Position numbers and translations under genes: made by a program. Source: Candidatus Bathyarchaeota archaeon A05DMB-5 (GTDB lineage Archaea > Thermoproteota > Bathyarchaeia > Bathyarchaeales > Bathycorpusculaceae). From it: DNA of 64,000 bases. This document shows positions 25,315 through 34,500 of the stretch, piece by piece. Each line of letters opens with the position of its first letter. Position 1 is the stretch's first letter. A model generated the notes under the pieces. It was not told where the DNA came from and ran no database searches. It saw nothing but the letters and a program-made list of their open reading frames with translations. The DNA lies in assembly GCA_019685655.1 (NCBI GenBank), contig JABFQP010000002.1:62001-126000 (forward strand), read 5' to 3'.

Positions 25315-26565
25315 ATGATTCTGAAACAATCCAAAAAGATGAAGGCGCCACTTAGAGTTTTTATTGCTTTTTTTCATCCTAAAACTTCTGTAACCGCCAT
25401 GGGAGGCGCCGAGAAAAGGTTAGTTGAAACGTTAAAATTTTTTTGCAGAGAACGGGACTTACAAATAACAGTTTTGGAAGCCACTCCAAGCCTCCTACAA
25501 AACCCACAAATAACGTGCAGAAAAGAGTTTGTTACGGTAAATCTCCACGCAAAAGGCTGGTTAGGCACGTATTTGGAATGGGCTGTTTGGATTTGGAAGG
25601 CCTTTTTCAAAAGTCTTTTCCTTTTTTGTCGCGTAAAACCTCAGGTTGTTTTGGTTCCAAACAACACTTTGCCTAACCTTTTTTTAGGCTGCTTTGTTGC
25701 TTGGATATTTAAGACGCCACTATGCATCGTCGTTCATCATGTTGACACACCATTTTCGCGGCATGCCTCAAAGAATTATTCGCTTTACACTTGTTACCGA
25801 AGCATACGCTATAGCAGATTTGTCTCGTTAGCCAAAACGGTAGCGACTTACATGAGTTTTTCTCTTCTAAAAAGAGCACAGGGAATAATAGCTGTTTCAA
25901 ACTTCACAGTGAAAACGTTAAGAAACATTGGAGTCTCCAAAGCGAGAATCGTCCTCAGCGGAAACGCTCTAGATTTAAATTTTATAGAGGCTGTTGAGCC
26001 TTTCTCGGCTGGAAAAGTTTTTGACGGAATCTTCGTTGGCAGAATCGCTAAAGAAAAAGGAGTTTTTGATTTGCTGAAAATGTGGAAAAATGTTGTTAAA
26101 GTCAGGAAAGAGGCAAAGCTCTTACTCGTTGGAAGCGGGCTTGAACTTTCCATTGTTAAAAAGAAAGTTTCTGTTTTAGGTTTAGAAAATAAGGTTTGCC
26201 TACATGGAAGATGCAGCGACAAAGAATTATACAGTTTGTTAAAGTCAAGCAAAATTTTCATTTTTCCAAGTCTTTTTGAAGGTTGGGGAATTGCTGTTGC
26301 TGAGGCTTTGGCGTGTGGCTTGCCAGTAGTGGCTTATGATATTCCCGCGTTAAGAGAGGTTTTTGGAAACTGCAAAAGCGTTTTTTTGGTTCCAGTAAGA
26401 AATGTTGAGAATATGACTGCGACGGTTTTGGATATCTTAAACGTTAACGATAAGGAATGGCGTGAATTAAGCTTTTTTTCAAAGTCTTATTCGCGGCAAT
26501 TTTGTTGGGAAGAAGTTGCTAAAGAAGATTTGAAGCTGCTTAGAATATTTAAAAAAGATGCTTAG
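25315..26565 (+). CDS. Glycosyltransferase family 4 protein
   Basis: A 416-residue GT-B glycosyltransferase, 23 bp after the previous one and so likely co-transcribed. Features: AMGGAEKRLVETLKFF in the N-domain, FDGIFVGRIAKEKGVFDLLKMW and IFIFPSLFEGWGIAVAEALACGLPVVAYDIPALREVF in the C-domain. A hydrophobic stretch near residue 100 (AVWIWKAFFKSLFLFC) may bind the membrane face. Donor and acceptor sugars are unknown. Confidence 0.9.
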   Translation: MILKQSKKMKAPLRVFIAFFHPKTSVTAMGGAEKRLVETLKFFCRERDLQITVLEATPSLLQNPQITCRKEFVTVNLHAKGWLGTYLEWAVWIWKAFFKSLFLFCRVKPQVVLVPNNTLPNLFLGCFVAWIFKTPLCIVVHHVDTPFSRHASKNYSLYTCYRSIRYSRFVSLAKTVATYMSFSLLKRAQGIIAVSNFTVKTLRNIGVSKARIVLSGNALDLNFIEAVEPFSAGKVFDGIFVGRIAKEKGVFDLLKMWKNVVKVRKEAKLLLVGSGLELSIVKKKVSVLGLENKVCLHGRCSDKELYSLLKSSKIFIFPSLFEGWGIAVAEALACGLPVVAYDIPALREVFGNCKSVFLVPVRNVENMTATVLDILNVNDKEWRELSFFSKSYSRQFCWEEVAKEDLKLLRIFKKDA

Positions 26566-26602
26566 CATAAAAAAGAGAGAAAAATGGGTGACGGAGTAGA
26601 TT

Positions 26603-29600
26603 TTACGGGTCGTGTGGTGTCTTCTCACTTATTGTTCCTAGGCGTTCAATAATTGTCACTCTCGGGAAGTGGGCGTCGTACGTGTAGTATGGCGGTCTTG
26701 GATTGCTTGAAATCGCTGTAATGTTCAAGTATTCTAAACGAACCACAAGTGTTGTTACTCCACGGTTCTCTGTTTGCAGATAGTAAGCACCGTATTCCTG
26801 GAACCACTTGCATGTGTAGTAGGTGTCATCTCCGCTCCAGCCGTAGATCATGAAGCCTACTGTGCCGTTGATATCTTTGTATGTTGTGATTACACCTATT
26901 CCAGTGGAAGTGTTGCCGGTGTAGAATTGTCCGTCGCTGTAGTAGTACTGGCCGAGATAATTGCTTCCCGCCGTTGTGTTCCAGCATGTCGTTGCGAAGA
27001 TTACATCAATTAAGTTACCGCTTGTAATGCCGTAGATTTGAATTGCTTGAGCAAACTCGTTAAAGTATTCGCTGAAGAGGTTAGCAGAAGGTCCTGCAAC
27101 AGTAATTATGTTGGATGAAGACACCGGATAACGCGAGCACCAATCGTCTATGTAGGCTAATCTACCCAAGCTGTCATAGATATCCGTCCAGGCTGGACCA
27201 CCTGCACGCCAAGTGGCATTGCCCAAGTCGGATAATAGGTAGGGTATGCGGGTTCCCCACATGTCCATCTGGTCTAAGCCACCATTGTCTGCTATCACTT
27301 GTTTTTCTTTGAAAGCTTCAGAGACCATTGCTGCACCGACTGAGTCTATGGCTCTTGAGTGATTACCAACAACCACCCATTCATAGCGTCCCATTATCTC
27401 TTTTCTTAACGCTGCTTCTGCTATAGTGTAGTTGGCTGTAACGCCATAGGCTTCTCCCGTAGAATAGAGTGTGTGATTAGCGCGGACGAGGATGCTACCA
27501 GTTATGTGAACGTACTCGTGTGCATAGGTTGAAAGACCATCAGGTGGGTTAATCTTATACATGATACTCATGTTTCCGTAGAAAGTGAAGTTCTGAATAT
27601 TCGACACCGGGCTTATGGGGGCAACTCCGTAATAGGTTGAATTGTAGACTGTAATGTTGCCTCCTTCCGGCGGTATCTTCACGTCAACAGTTATGTTAAG
27701 GTCGTCTATGCCAGTCAATATTTGACCTGCGCTGGGAGCGGCACTTGCGTTGGTTACGAACATGAACTCGTCGTAGAGTATTGTTATGTTTTGAACTACG
27801 TCAAAAACGTCTGTCCATGAGGTAGAGTTGATAGACAGGTTTGGCACAATTAGTCCTTTGGTAGCGTTTGTAACAGTTAAGGTGTTGTTTCCAAGCGATA
27901 AGCTACCGCCAAAGTAGTTGGCAATAGCCGTGTGCGTATAGTCATATGTACAGTTTGTCGAATACAATATCTTTATGACTGATCCAGCAGCGGGAACCGA
28001 AGCTGCACGAATCGTAATGGTCCCATATCCTGTAGCGTTAACGTATAATTCGTAGGGTTCGTACGCTGACAAACTGCTGCCGGAATAGTACGGCGACCTT
28101 GCCGGATATTTCAGTTCGCCACCCCACATGACGCGTTCGCTGAAATTGCAGTAGCTTTCCCAGATTGGCGCATACTTGACCGGTCTATGCACGAGTGTTA
28201 TGTTCAAGTTTGTTCCAGCGTCTGCCGCGGTTTTTTCTGCGGTGGTTACGTTGTGGAATTGTACCCATCTTCGTGTGTCTTTGTGTATTGCACTGTACAA
28301 GTCCCACGGGTTCATAACTTCTTGGACTTGATACTCCACTTCAGCATCGATATTGTTTGAGCCACCAGTTCCTGCATCGTCTCCATCCCAAAGGTCAGTT
28401 ACTCCGTAGACTGTGACACCGCGGAACTGCCTATCAAAGTAGCGTCCACCCACAGAACTTCGTGTTTCAGTCAGGAAAAAGTCCCATTCACCAAGTACGT
28501 ATGGCGAACGGAATGGTTCACCGCCAACACCATCAATCGAGTGTGTGTCGTAAGTCATTAAGGATTTCCACCATTGGTCTTGTCTTCCAGCGTCAACACT
28601 CCAGTCAGAGAGTGCTGGCCAGAAAGCAGCCCAGCCCACATAGGTCAGGTCTGCAGAGATTATTTGAGCTAAGTCGTAATAGCCACTGGCATCCGGTTGT
28701 GAACCATAGTTAGAATAGACGCTTGGTGCTGTTGTTGGGTTTAGGTGGTAATCTGAGTCGTAAACGGTGGTCAGTCCAGTGTCGTTTCCGCGATAGAGGT
28801 GTACATAGCTTTGGAATGCGTTTGAGCCAGAGCTTGGTCCGAGGTCCCATTCTCCTCTGTTGCTGAATTGGATGATAAGCCCAGATTCTTGATATTGCAT
28901 TCCAGGAACCCATATGGGGCCTACCACGAATTTTGTTGTTGTAATTTTGATGTCTTTTAGAACGATAACTTCTTTTGAGACTTTGTTGAAAATTATTGTA
29001 AATACTACATCAACTAATGGTTCATCAGTGCCTGTCGTATTGCTTGTTTGTATCCAATCGCTAACATGATTGACGGTTCTGGCAATGTACATTCTAGGTC
29101 CATTATACAAAACGCGAATTGAATCTGTGGTTACTGTCCCGTTAGTTTTTCTTCCACCAGTATGAGTGTCTGAGGTTGGATCGCTGATTAAACGTCCAGG
29201 ATCTCTCGGGTCTTCTTCGTACTCATATGTGGGCCCTCCTGATACTCCTCCGTACCAGTCGTTGTCTACTCTTATCCAGTTATTTCCATAGGAAGTTAGG
29301 TCGGCGTGTAATGCACATGCCCAGACATTTCGGTTTTGGCCTGTTGGGACGTGGTAGTATGTTATGTTGATTAGCCATCCTTGGCTCCATTTATGCTTTG
29401 GTATATCCGATGGAATAGAAGACCCAGATGGGGGTGCAAAGGGATCTCTCGTGTCGTACTCAAGACCTATGTTATATGTGGATCTGCTGTCTATCATTTC
29501 ACCGAACTGCGAGAAACCAATTTTTAAGTTTTTTGAGTTGAAGGGGTAAAGTGAGTAGTAGTCGCTTGCCAGCACGCCTGAAACGTTTGTGTACCAACTG

Positions 29601-29707
29601 TCAGGGTCCGCTGCGGTTACTTGTCTTATTAAAAGCATAGGTGCGAAGATTGAGATTGCAAATGATACGGCAACTAGTATAGCAAGTATTTTCTTTCTTT
29701 TCTCCAT
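26603..29707 (-). CDS. Large secreted surface protein, S-layer candidate
   Basis: A protein of 1034 residues with an N-terminal signal peptide (KKILAILVAVSFAISIFAPMLL, cleavage near TAADP), a beta-rich, Tyr/Trp/Asn-rich body and dozens of N-glycosylation sequons, and no C-terminal membrane anchor. That profile, its size and its place among glycosyltransferases suggest an S-layer or other major glycoprotein; no family domain is recognised. A GAGGA ribosome site is about 7 bases before ATG 29707, whereas the ATG at 29713 abuts it, so 29707 is chosen. It converges on the GT4 gene and has palindrome site 2 in its promoter. Confidence 0.75.
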   Translation of the reverse strand: MEKRKKILAILVAVSFAISIFAPMLLIRQVTAADPDSWYTNVSGVLASDYYSLYPFNSKNLKIGFSQFGEMIDSRSTYNIGLEYDTRDPFAPPSGSSIPSDIPKHKWSQGWLINITYYHVPTGQNRNVWACALHADLTSYGNNWIRVDNDWYGGVSGGPTYEYEEDPRDPGRLISDPTSDTHTGGRKTNGTVTTDSIRVLYNGPRMYIARTVNHVSDWIQTSNTTGTDEPLVDVVFTIIFNKVSKEVIVLKDIKITTTKFVVGPIWVPGMQYQESGLIIQFSNRGEWDLGPSSGSNAFQSYVHLYRGNDTGLTTVYDSDYHLNPTTAPSVYSNYGSQPDASGYYDLAQIISADLTYVGWAAFWPALSDWSVDAGRQDQWWKSLMTYDTHSIDGVGGEPFRSPYVLGEWDFFLTETRSSVGGRYFDRQFRGVTVYGVTDLWDGDDAGTGGSNNIDAEVEYQVQEVMNPWDLYSAIHKDTRRWVQFHNVTTAEKTAADAGTNLNITLVHRPVKYAPIWESYCNFSERVMWGGELKYPARSPYYSGSSLSAYEPYELYVNATGYGTITIRAASVPAAGSVIKILYSTNCTYDYTHTAIANYFGGSLSLGNNTLTVTNATKGLIVPNLSINSTSWTDVFDVVQNITILYDEFMFVTNASAAPSAGQILTGIDDLNITVDVKIPPEGGNITVYNSTYYGVAPISPVSNIQNFTFYGNMSIMYKINPPDGLSTYAHEYVHITGSILVRANHTLYSTGEAYGVTANYTIAEAALRKEIMGRYEWVVVGNHSRAIDSVGAAMVSEAFKEKQVIADNGGLDQMDMWGTRIPYLLSDLGNATWRAGGPAWTDIYDSLGRLAYIDDWCSRYPVSSSNIITVAGPSANLFSEYFNEFAQAIQIYGITSGNLIDVIFATTCWNTTAGSNYLGQYYYSDGQFYTGNTSTGIGVITTYKDINGTVGFMIYGWSGDDTYYTCKWFQEYGAYYLQTENRGVTTLVVRLEYLNITAISSNPRPPYYTYDAHFPRVTIIERLGTISEKTPHDP

Positions 29708-29768
29708 TTTCATTCCTCTTTTAGGTCATGTATGAGAGCGTGGCACGTTTATTAAAAATTTTTTAGAG

Positions 29769-29783
29769 GTTCTGACTCAGAAT
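29769..29783. promoter_or_regulatory. 15-bp palindrome, site 2 of the surface-island operator
   Basis: On the minus strand ATTCTGAGTCAGAAC; its core TTCTGA-c-TCAGAA is a perfect inverted repeat. It sits about 62 bp before the S-layer-like start, directly upstream of an AT-rich promoter (TTTTTAATAAA). The flank GTTTTTATTCTA is shared with site 3. Confidence 0.6.
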
Positions 29784-29823
29784 TAGAATAAAAACAAAAA
29801 AATTACTCAGACAAAAAACAAAA

Positions 29824-30570
29824 CTAACAAAAACGTTTTGAACTATTCAATTTTCTAAATCTAAAAAGCAGAATCACATAATTAATAATCGTTGAAAAAA
29901 GCCTCATCTTACTAGCGCCACCTTTTTTTCCATAATCAAGAAGAATCGGAACTTCAGCAACCACGCCTCCGGAACGAACCGCCTTAAGCAGTAACTCCAA
30001 AGAAGCAGTAAAACCCTCAGATTCAATAATACTATCTTGGAAAGCGTCACTAAGCCGCTTCACCAGAACCGCTCTAAAACATCGAAAACCACTCGTTGCA
30101 TCTTTCAGAGGCAACTGAAACAACTTTCTCACTAGAAGGTTAATTGCTTTGCTTAAAACCACTCGGTGAATAGGCACATTCAATTGTGCTCCACCTTTTA
30201 TGTAGCGAGACCCAACTACAACATCCGCATTTTCAGCTGCAAGCACCATGTCCAAAACATGCTTCGGATTATGCGTATTATCAGAATCCATAATTACCAC
30301 AAAGTCATCTTCAAAAGACTCCTCCGCAACAGCAAGCAGGCCAGTTCTTAAGGCAGCTCCTAAACCCATATTACGAGGATGCTCAAGGATTTCAACAGGA
30401 TAATCCATTGACAAGTCTTTAAGAATCTCGCAGGTTTGGTCGTAGCTCCCGTCGTTTACTGCAATAATTTTGTAAGGAAGCTGCGATTCGAGAACCTCGT
30501 TTATCGAGTGAATGAGAGGTTTTATGTTTCTTTCTTCGTTGAAGCATGGAAGAATTATGAAACACTTCAT
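29824..30570 (-). CDS. Glycosyltransferase family 2 (dolichyl-phosphate sugar synthase-like)
   Basis: A 248-residue GT-A enzyme. Motifs: ILPCFNEERNIKPLI, AVNDGSYDQT, the metal-binding VIMDSDNTHNP and the acceptor-loop GSRYIKGGAQ plus DATSGFRCFR, which together match dolichol-phosphate mannose/glucose synthases. These load a sugar on the polyprenyl carrier for N-glycosylation. A C-terminal hydrophobic segment (INYVILLFRF) may tether it to the membrane. Palindrome site 4 lies about 65 bp upstream. Confidence 0.9.
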   Translation of the reverse strand: MKCFIILPCFNEERNIKPLIHSINEVLESQLPYKIIAVNDGSYDQTCEILKDLSMDYPVEILEHPRNMGLGAALRTGLLAVAEESFEDDFVVIMDSDNTHNPKHVLDMVLAAENADVVVGSRYIKGGAQLNVPIHRVVLSKAINLLVRKLFQLPLKDATSGFRCFRAVLVKRLSDAFQDSIIESEGFTASLELLLKAVRSGGVVAEVPILLDYGKKGGASKMRLFSTIINYVILLFRFRKLNSSKRFC

Positions 30571-30635
30571 TTAAACATTCGCTCTATGAATGCCGCTTGA
30601 ACTTTTGGAGGCAGAGAAAAAGAGTTTTAAGGAGA

Positions 30636-30650
30636 CTTCCGTTTCCGACT
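30636..30650. promoter_or_regulatory. 15-bp degenerate palindrome, site 4 of the surface-island operator
   Basis: On the minus strand AGTCGGAAACGGAAG preceded by TTCTA. It matches site 3 (TTCTA then GTTCGGAAACCGAAC) at 11 of 15 positions plus the flank, and is followed by TTAAAAC before the GT2 gene at 30570. Weakest of the four copies. Confidence 0.45.
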
Positions 30651-30657
30651 TAGAACA

Positions 30658-31524
30658 TTACGCTTTGACTTTTTTAAATAAGAGAATTCGCCCAGCAGAA
30701 AGATAACTCAAAGGAGTTTCAGCAAATCGATAATCTATCAACTCAGCCAAAACAGTTGCTGCAAGCGACAAGAATGACAGAAAACCAGCAGAAAACAACA
30801 TACGCTTAGACATGAAGTAATAGACTTTTTTGTTAAATGAGGCAGAATAAGTTTTCAATCCAAAAAAGGTTATAGGCAAAGAAAGATCTACCGCACGCCA
30901 ATAGATGAAGCGTGCTCCTACCTTCTTGAATTCATCAATGTATTGCCGCATGGTCCTTATTGAAAGATGCCTTGTACGCCTTATTATGGCTAAATTAGGC
31001 GCTGTCTCAAACAGTAATATGTGTCCCCCAGTTTTTGTCACTCTAACCATCTCATGTACTGCACTTCGCCAATCGTCATCATTAAGCACATGCTGTAGCA
31101 CTGTCACGCAGTTGACAAGATCATATGTTTCATCTGGAAAATTCAGTTTTGAAACACTCATTGTGTAAAAATCGACATTTTCTAAATTATGTTTTCTGGC
31201 GTTTTCTCTGGCTAAAAGAACCATTTTTGGGCTTACATCTATCGCGGTTGTTGAACCGAATTTCTTGGCGAAGAGTATTGACCATTTTCCCGGACCGCAT
31301 CCTACATCAAGAATTTTCGCAGGCTTATTTAATTTAATTACATTCTCTATAACTTTTAATACAAAATCGTACGCCCTCTTATCAGCATAATCAGCAAGCC
31401 AGTTTCTCGCAACTTTTCTCCACTTTTCTAATCGAAGTATTTTCTCAAAATCTTTAGCCTCTAAAGCCACATAATCCCAGTATTTTTCTAGTTCTCCTTC
31501 TTCCAAAAAGTAAGCCTCCTCCAA
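30658..31524 (-). CDS. Class I SAM-dependent methyltransferase
   Basis: A 288-residue methyltransferase with motif I ILDVGCGPGKWSILFAKKFG, acidic strand 2 TTAIDVSPKMV and the post-motif VNCVTVLQHVLNDDDW, TGGHILLFETAP. The C-terminus has a hydrophobic segment (AGFLSFLSLAATVLAELI), so it may sit at the membrane. Its start overlaps the end of the giant glycosyltransferase gene by 37 bp, implying a common transcript; methylation of a surface sugar is the natural guess but not shown. Confidence 0.85.
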   Translation of the reverse strand: MEEAYFLEEGELEKYWDYVALEAKDFEKILRLEKWRKVARNWLADYADKRAYDFVLKVIENVIKLNKPAKILDVGCGPGKWSILFAKKFGSTTAIDVSPKMVLLARENARKHNLENVDFYTMSVSKLNFPDETYDLVNCVTVLQHVLNDDDWRSAVHEMVRVTKTGGHILLFETAPNLAIIRRTRHLSIRTMRQYIDEFKKVGARFIYWRAVDLSLPITFFGLKTYSASFNKKVYYFMSKRMLFSAGFLSFLSLAATVLAELIDYRFAETPLSYLSAGRILLFKKVKA

Positions 31525-34500
31525 AAAGATTGTCTAGTGAATCCTCGTTTACGAGAAACTACTAGGAAAGCAGGCGTGATTGTGAAGACTGAAACGAAAC
31601 TAACTATGGATACTGTTAAGCCCAAATCGGCGTAGTGTTGACCAGTGAAATAAATGGTTACATTAAATTGACCAGTTTTGTTCATGTAGAAGCTATTAAC
31701 AAGCGTATAGGCAAGATTTGAAGAGATTTCTTCTCCGTTAACAAAGGCTTTCCACAGTGGATTGTAAGTGTCTGAAAAGACCAACGTAAATGGTTCGTTA
31801 GCATTAACATGTACTTTGAAAAGGCACGAGTTCACCTGTTCATAGCTAATTGACACTTGCGGATCTCTCGAACTAAACAGATCATTTAATGCTAGGTAAG
31901 TTTCTCCTTCCTTAAGCGAGTAAATTAGAAACTCGTCAAGCTCAACCAGTCCTACTCCACCAACGCTTATTGGATGCTCTCCTGCCTCAAAGAAAAATTG
32001 ACCAATTTCGCACCATTCGAATTGGCTAATTGGACTGTAGCACGAAATTGAGTAAAGGTTGCCGCTCACGTTAAAATACAGGGTTCCATAGTTTGGGCCT
32101 TTTGCGATTCTTGCAGCTAAGACATAGTTTCCCTCTCGTGGAATTGTTATTTTTGCATAGGAAGAGGTTGCTCCAGGCGCGTAAGCTTGAAGTTCCCATA
32201 AACTCACGCGATCGTGGATTGAGAAAGCCGTAACGTAGATTCGAAGCTTATTTGTCTCTACCGACTCCGCAAAAACGTGTGTTCTATCGAGTGCATCATT
32301 CCCAACTACTTCGGTCTGGGTAATCCAGTTTGTGCCGTTCCAAGTTTGTATGGAATAATCTTCTGCATACGCATTCTCAAAAAGCAAATGGACGCCTAAA
32401 AGCTCTTGCGGTTCTTCCCACGTTAACTCTAACCATTGAGGTATTACGCTTTTTTCAGAAGCCCACCTTGTGCGCACATCGTCATCATTTGCATATTTTG
32501 CGTCAAATGAGTAATCGTCCGCCCAGCTTATGGAACTAGCATTTGCAGAAGCAAAGGGAGCAACGTTTAAACCTAAACTTTCTGAACGAGCCACATATCC
32601 ATCGCAGGGTCTTACAGTCCAAGTCCAGCTTTTACTGGAAGAGTCTAAAAAGACGCTTTCCGCTTCGTAGAGATACAAAATGCGACCTGGAAAATTCTGT
32701 AGTGCTTGTATTATTTTGTTTATTTCGGATTCAAGTTCTGGCGGTTGGATAACAGCTATTGCGTCAATGTCGTTGTAGCCGGTTCCATCGTTTTCAAGAG
32801 TGATTAAGTGACGACCCTTAGTGAGGTCTATCCTTGTTATATTAATCCATGCGAGTTTTGACCACAAAGGAGCTTCTGTCCAAATCTCTTGGATTGGCTC
32901 GCCGTCAACGTAAATGTTTAATTTTCCACGAGAAGGAGCGAACCCTATCCGCAACCATAAATCATGATATCCATCTGCATCTAACTCGAAAGGCAGATCA
33001 ATTCTGTTTTTTCCAGAGGTTGTTAATGTGTCGCCGCCTAAAACAAAAGCGCCTACTCTCCTCCAAGAAGCCATCTTCACCCAATAAGCCGTGTAATTTA
33101 TGCTTGGAACCCCATAGTTTCCGGCAAGTATGAAATTTTTTCCGTCAGTGAAAGAGAGCATCGCCAAATCCAAAATGTCAGAGTTGATAAAGCTCACGGC
33201 TTGAAACTTATCAAGGACTTCACTTTCGAAAGAACCGCTATCGCTTGAGGGGGATGCGAAAAATAAAGTAGTCTCATTTAAATTGAAACCTTCAATCTTG
33301 CATAATGCGTCAAAAGATTCTAAACCGCCGATGGCAAGCATGGAATTGGTTGTTGCAAAGACTCTGGGCATTGCGTATTCGTTTTGAAGAATAATTGCTG
33401 TATCATTATAGATTACTTGGTATCCTTCTTGGTTTAGGAAAAATTCGCGGGTTTTATCGGTTGCATAAGGCGGTATGACAATGTACTTGTAAGCGAACGG
33501 TCCCAAAATCTTAAACAAATTATCAGTTAAATGTTCTCTTGCAAGCCTAAACCTTAAATGGTCAACAAACTGGCGTGGCATAAAATCCCATCCGCCATCT
33601 TGAAGCACTGGTTTGTCGTGTATGAATACGCTGTCGAACCCTATGTCATGTTCCCAACCTATGGTGGTCCACATTGCACTTGAGGCAAAGTCTGAGTATT
33701 CCTCTGGCGAAATCATCCACTCATAAGAACTCCTACCTACTGAAACAACCTTGTAGTCGTCTTGTTGAAGTGAAAGCCACTCGTAGGGAGCTAAATACTG
33801 CTTTGGTGGCGTGTAAACTTGTAAACCTTGAAAGAAGAACCAGAAACACGAGAGAAAACCGCTAAGAAAGATTAGAATAAGAAGGACTATGCTGAGAAAG
33901 TAGAGAATTTTATGAAATTTCTTTAATAAAACATTAAAAGAGTCAACGGAAAAAGCAAATCTTCTATTCTTGGAAATCTTACTCGTGTCTAATCTTACTT
34001 TGAGCAAAAATTCGTCTGCTTTATCATATTTTTTCTTCTTGGCATAATCAATCAGGTAACATGTCAAAAGTGAAATAAAAAAAGCATGAGAAAAAATAGC
34101 CATCATCACCCATCGATTTGCTGCTCTAAAAATTGCGAAGTGCGGAATGTTAAGCCACGCCCAAATAAACATTTGTCCCAGAGGCGAGTTAGGTCCTTTT
34201 GCGATAAAAATTGAAATAAGCATGGAAACACCGAAGAAAATTGTGTATCGATTTCTACGAATTAAAAGGACGCAGTAAGCTAGAAAGAATACAGTGAAAA
34301 GAAGACTATACAAGGGAAAATCTACAATGCCCATTTCAGAATACACGTCTAAAATGTTAATGTAGCCCCACCGTTCCACAGCCCTCAAAGTAAAAGCGTC
34401 GCTCATGTTTGAATAACTGCACAAGTAAGCATCTTCTAACGGATATTCGTAGGAAGGATGAAAATAAGGCGACCTAACATTCATGAAAAACGGAATCAAA

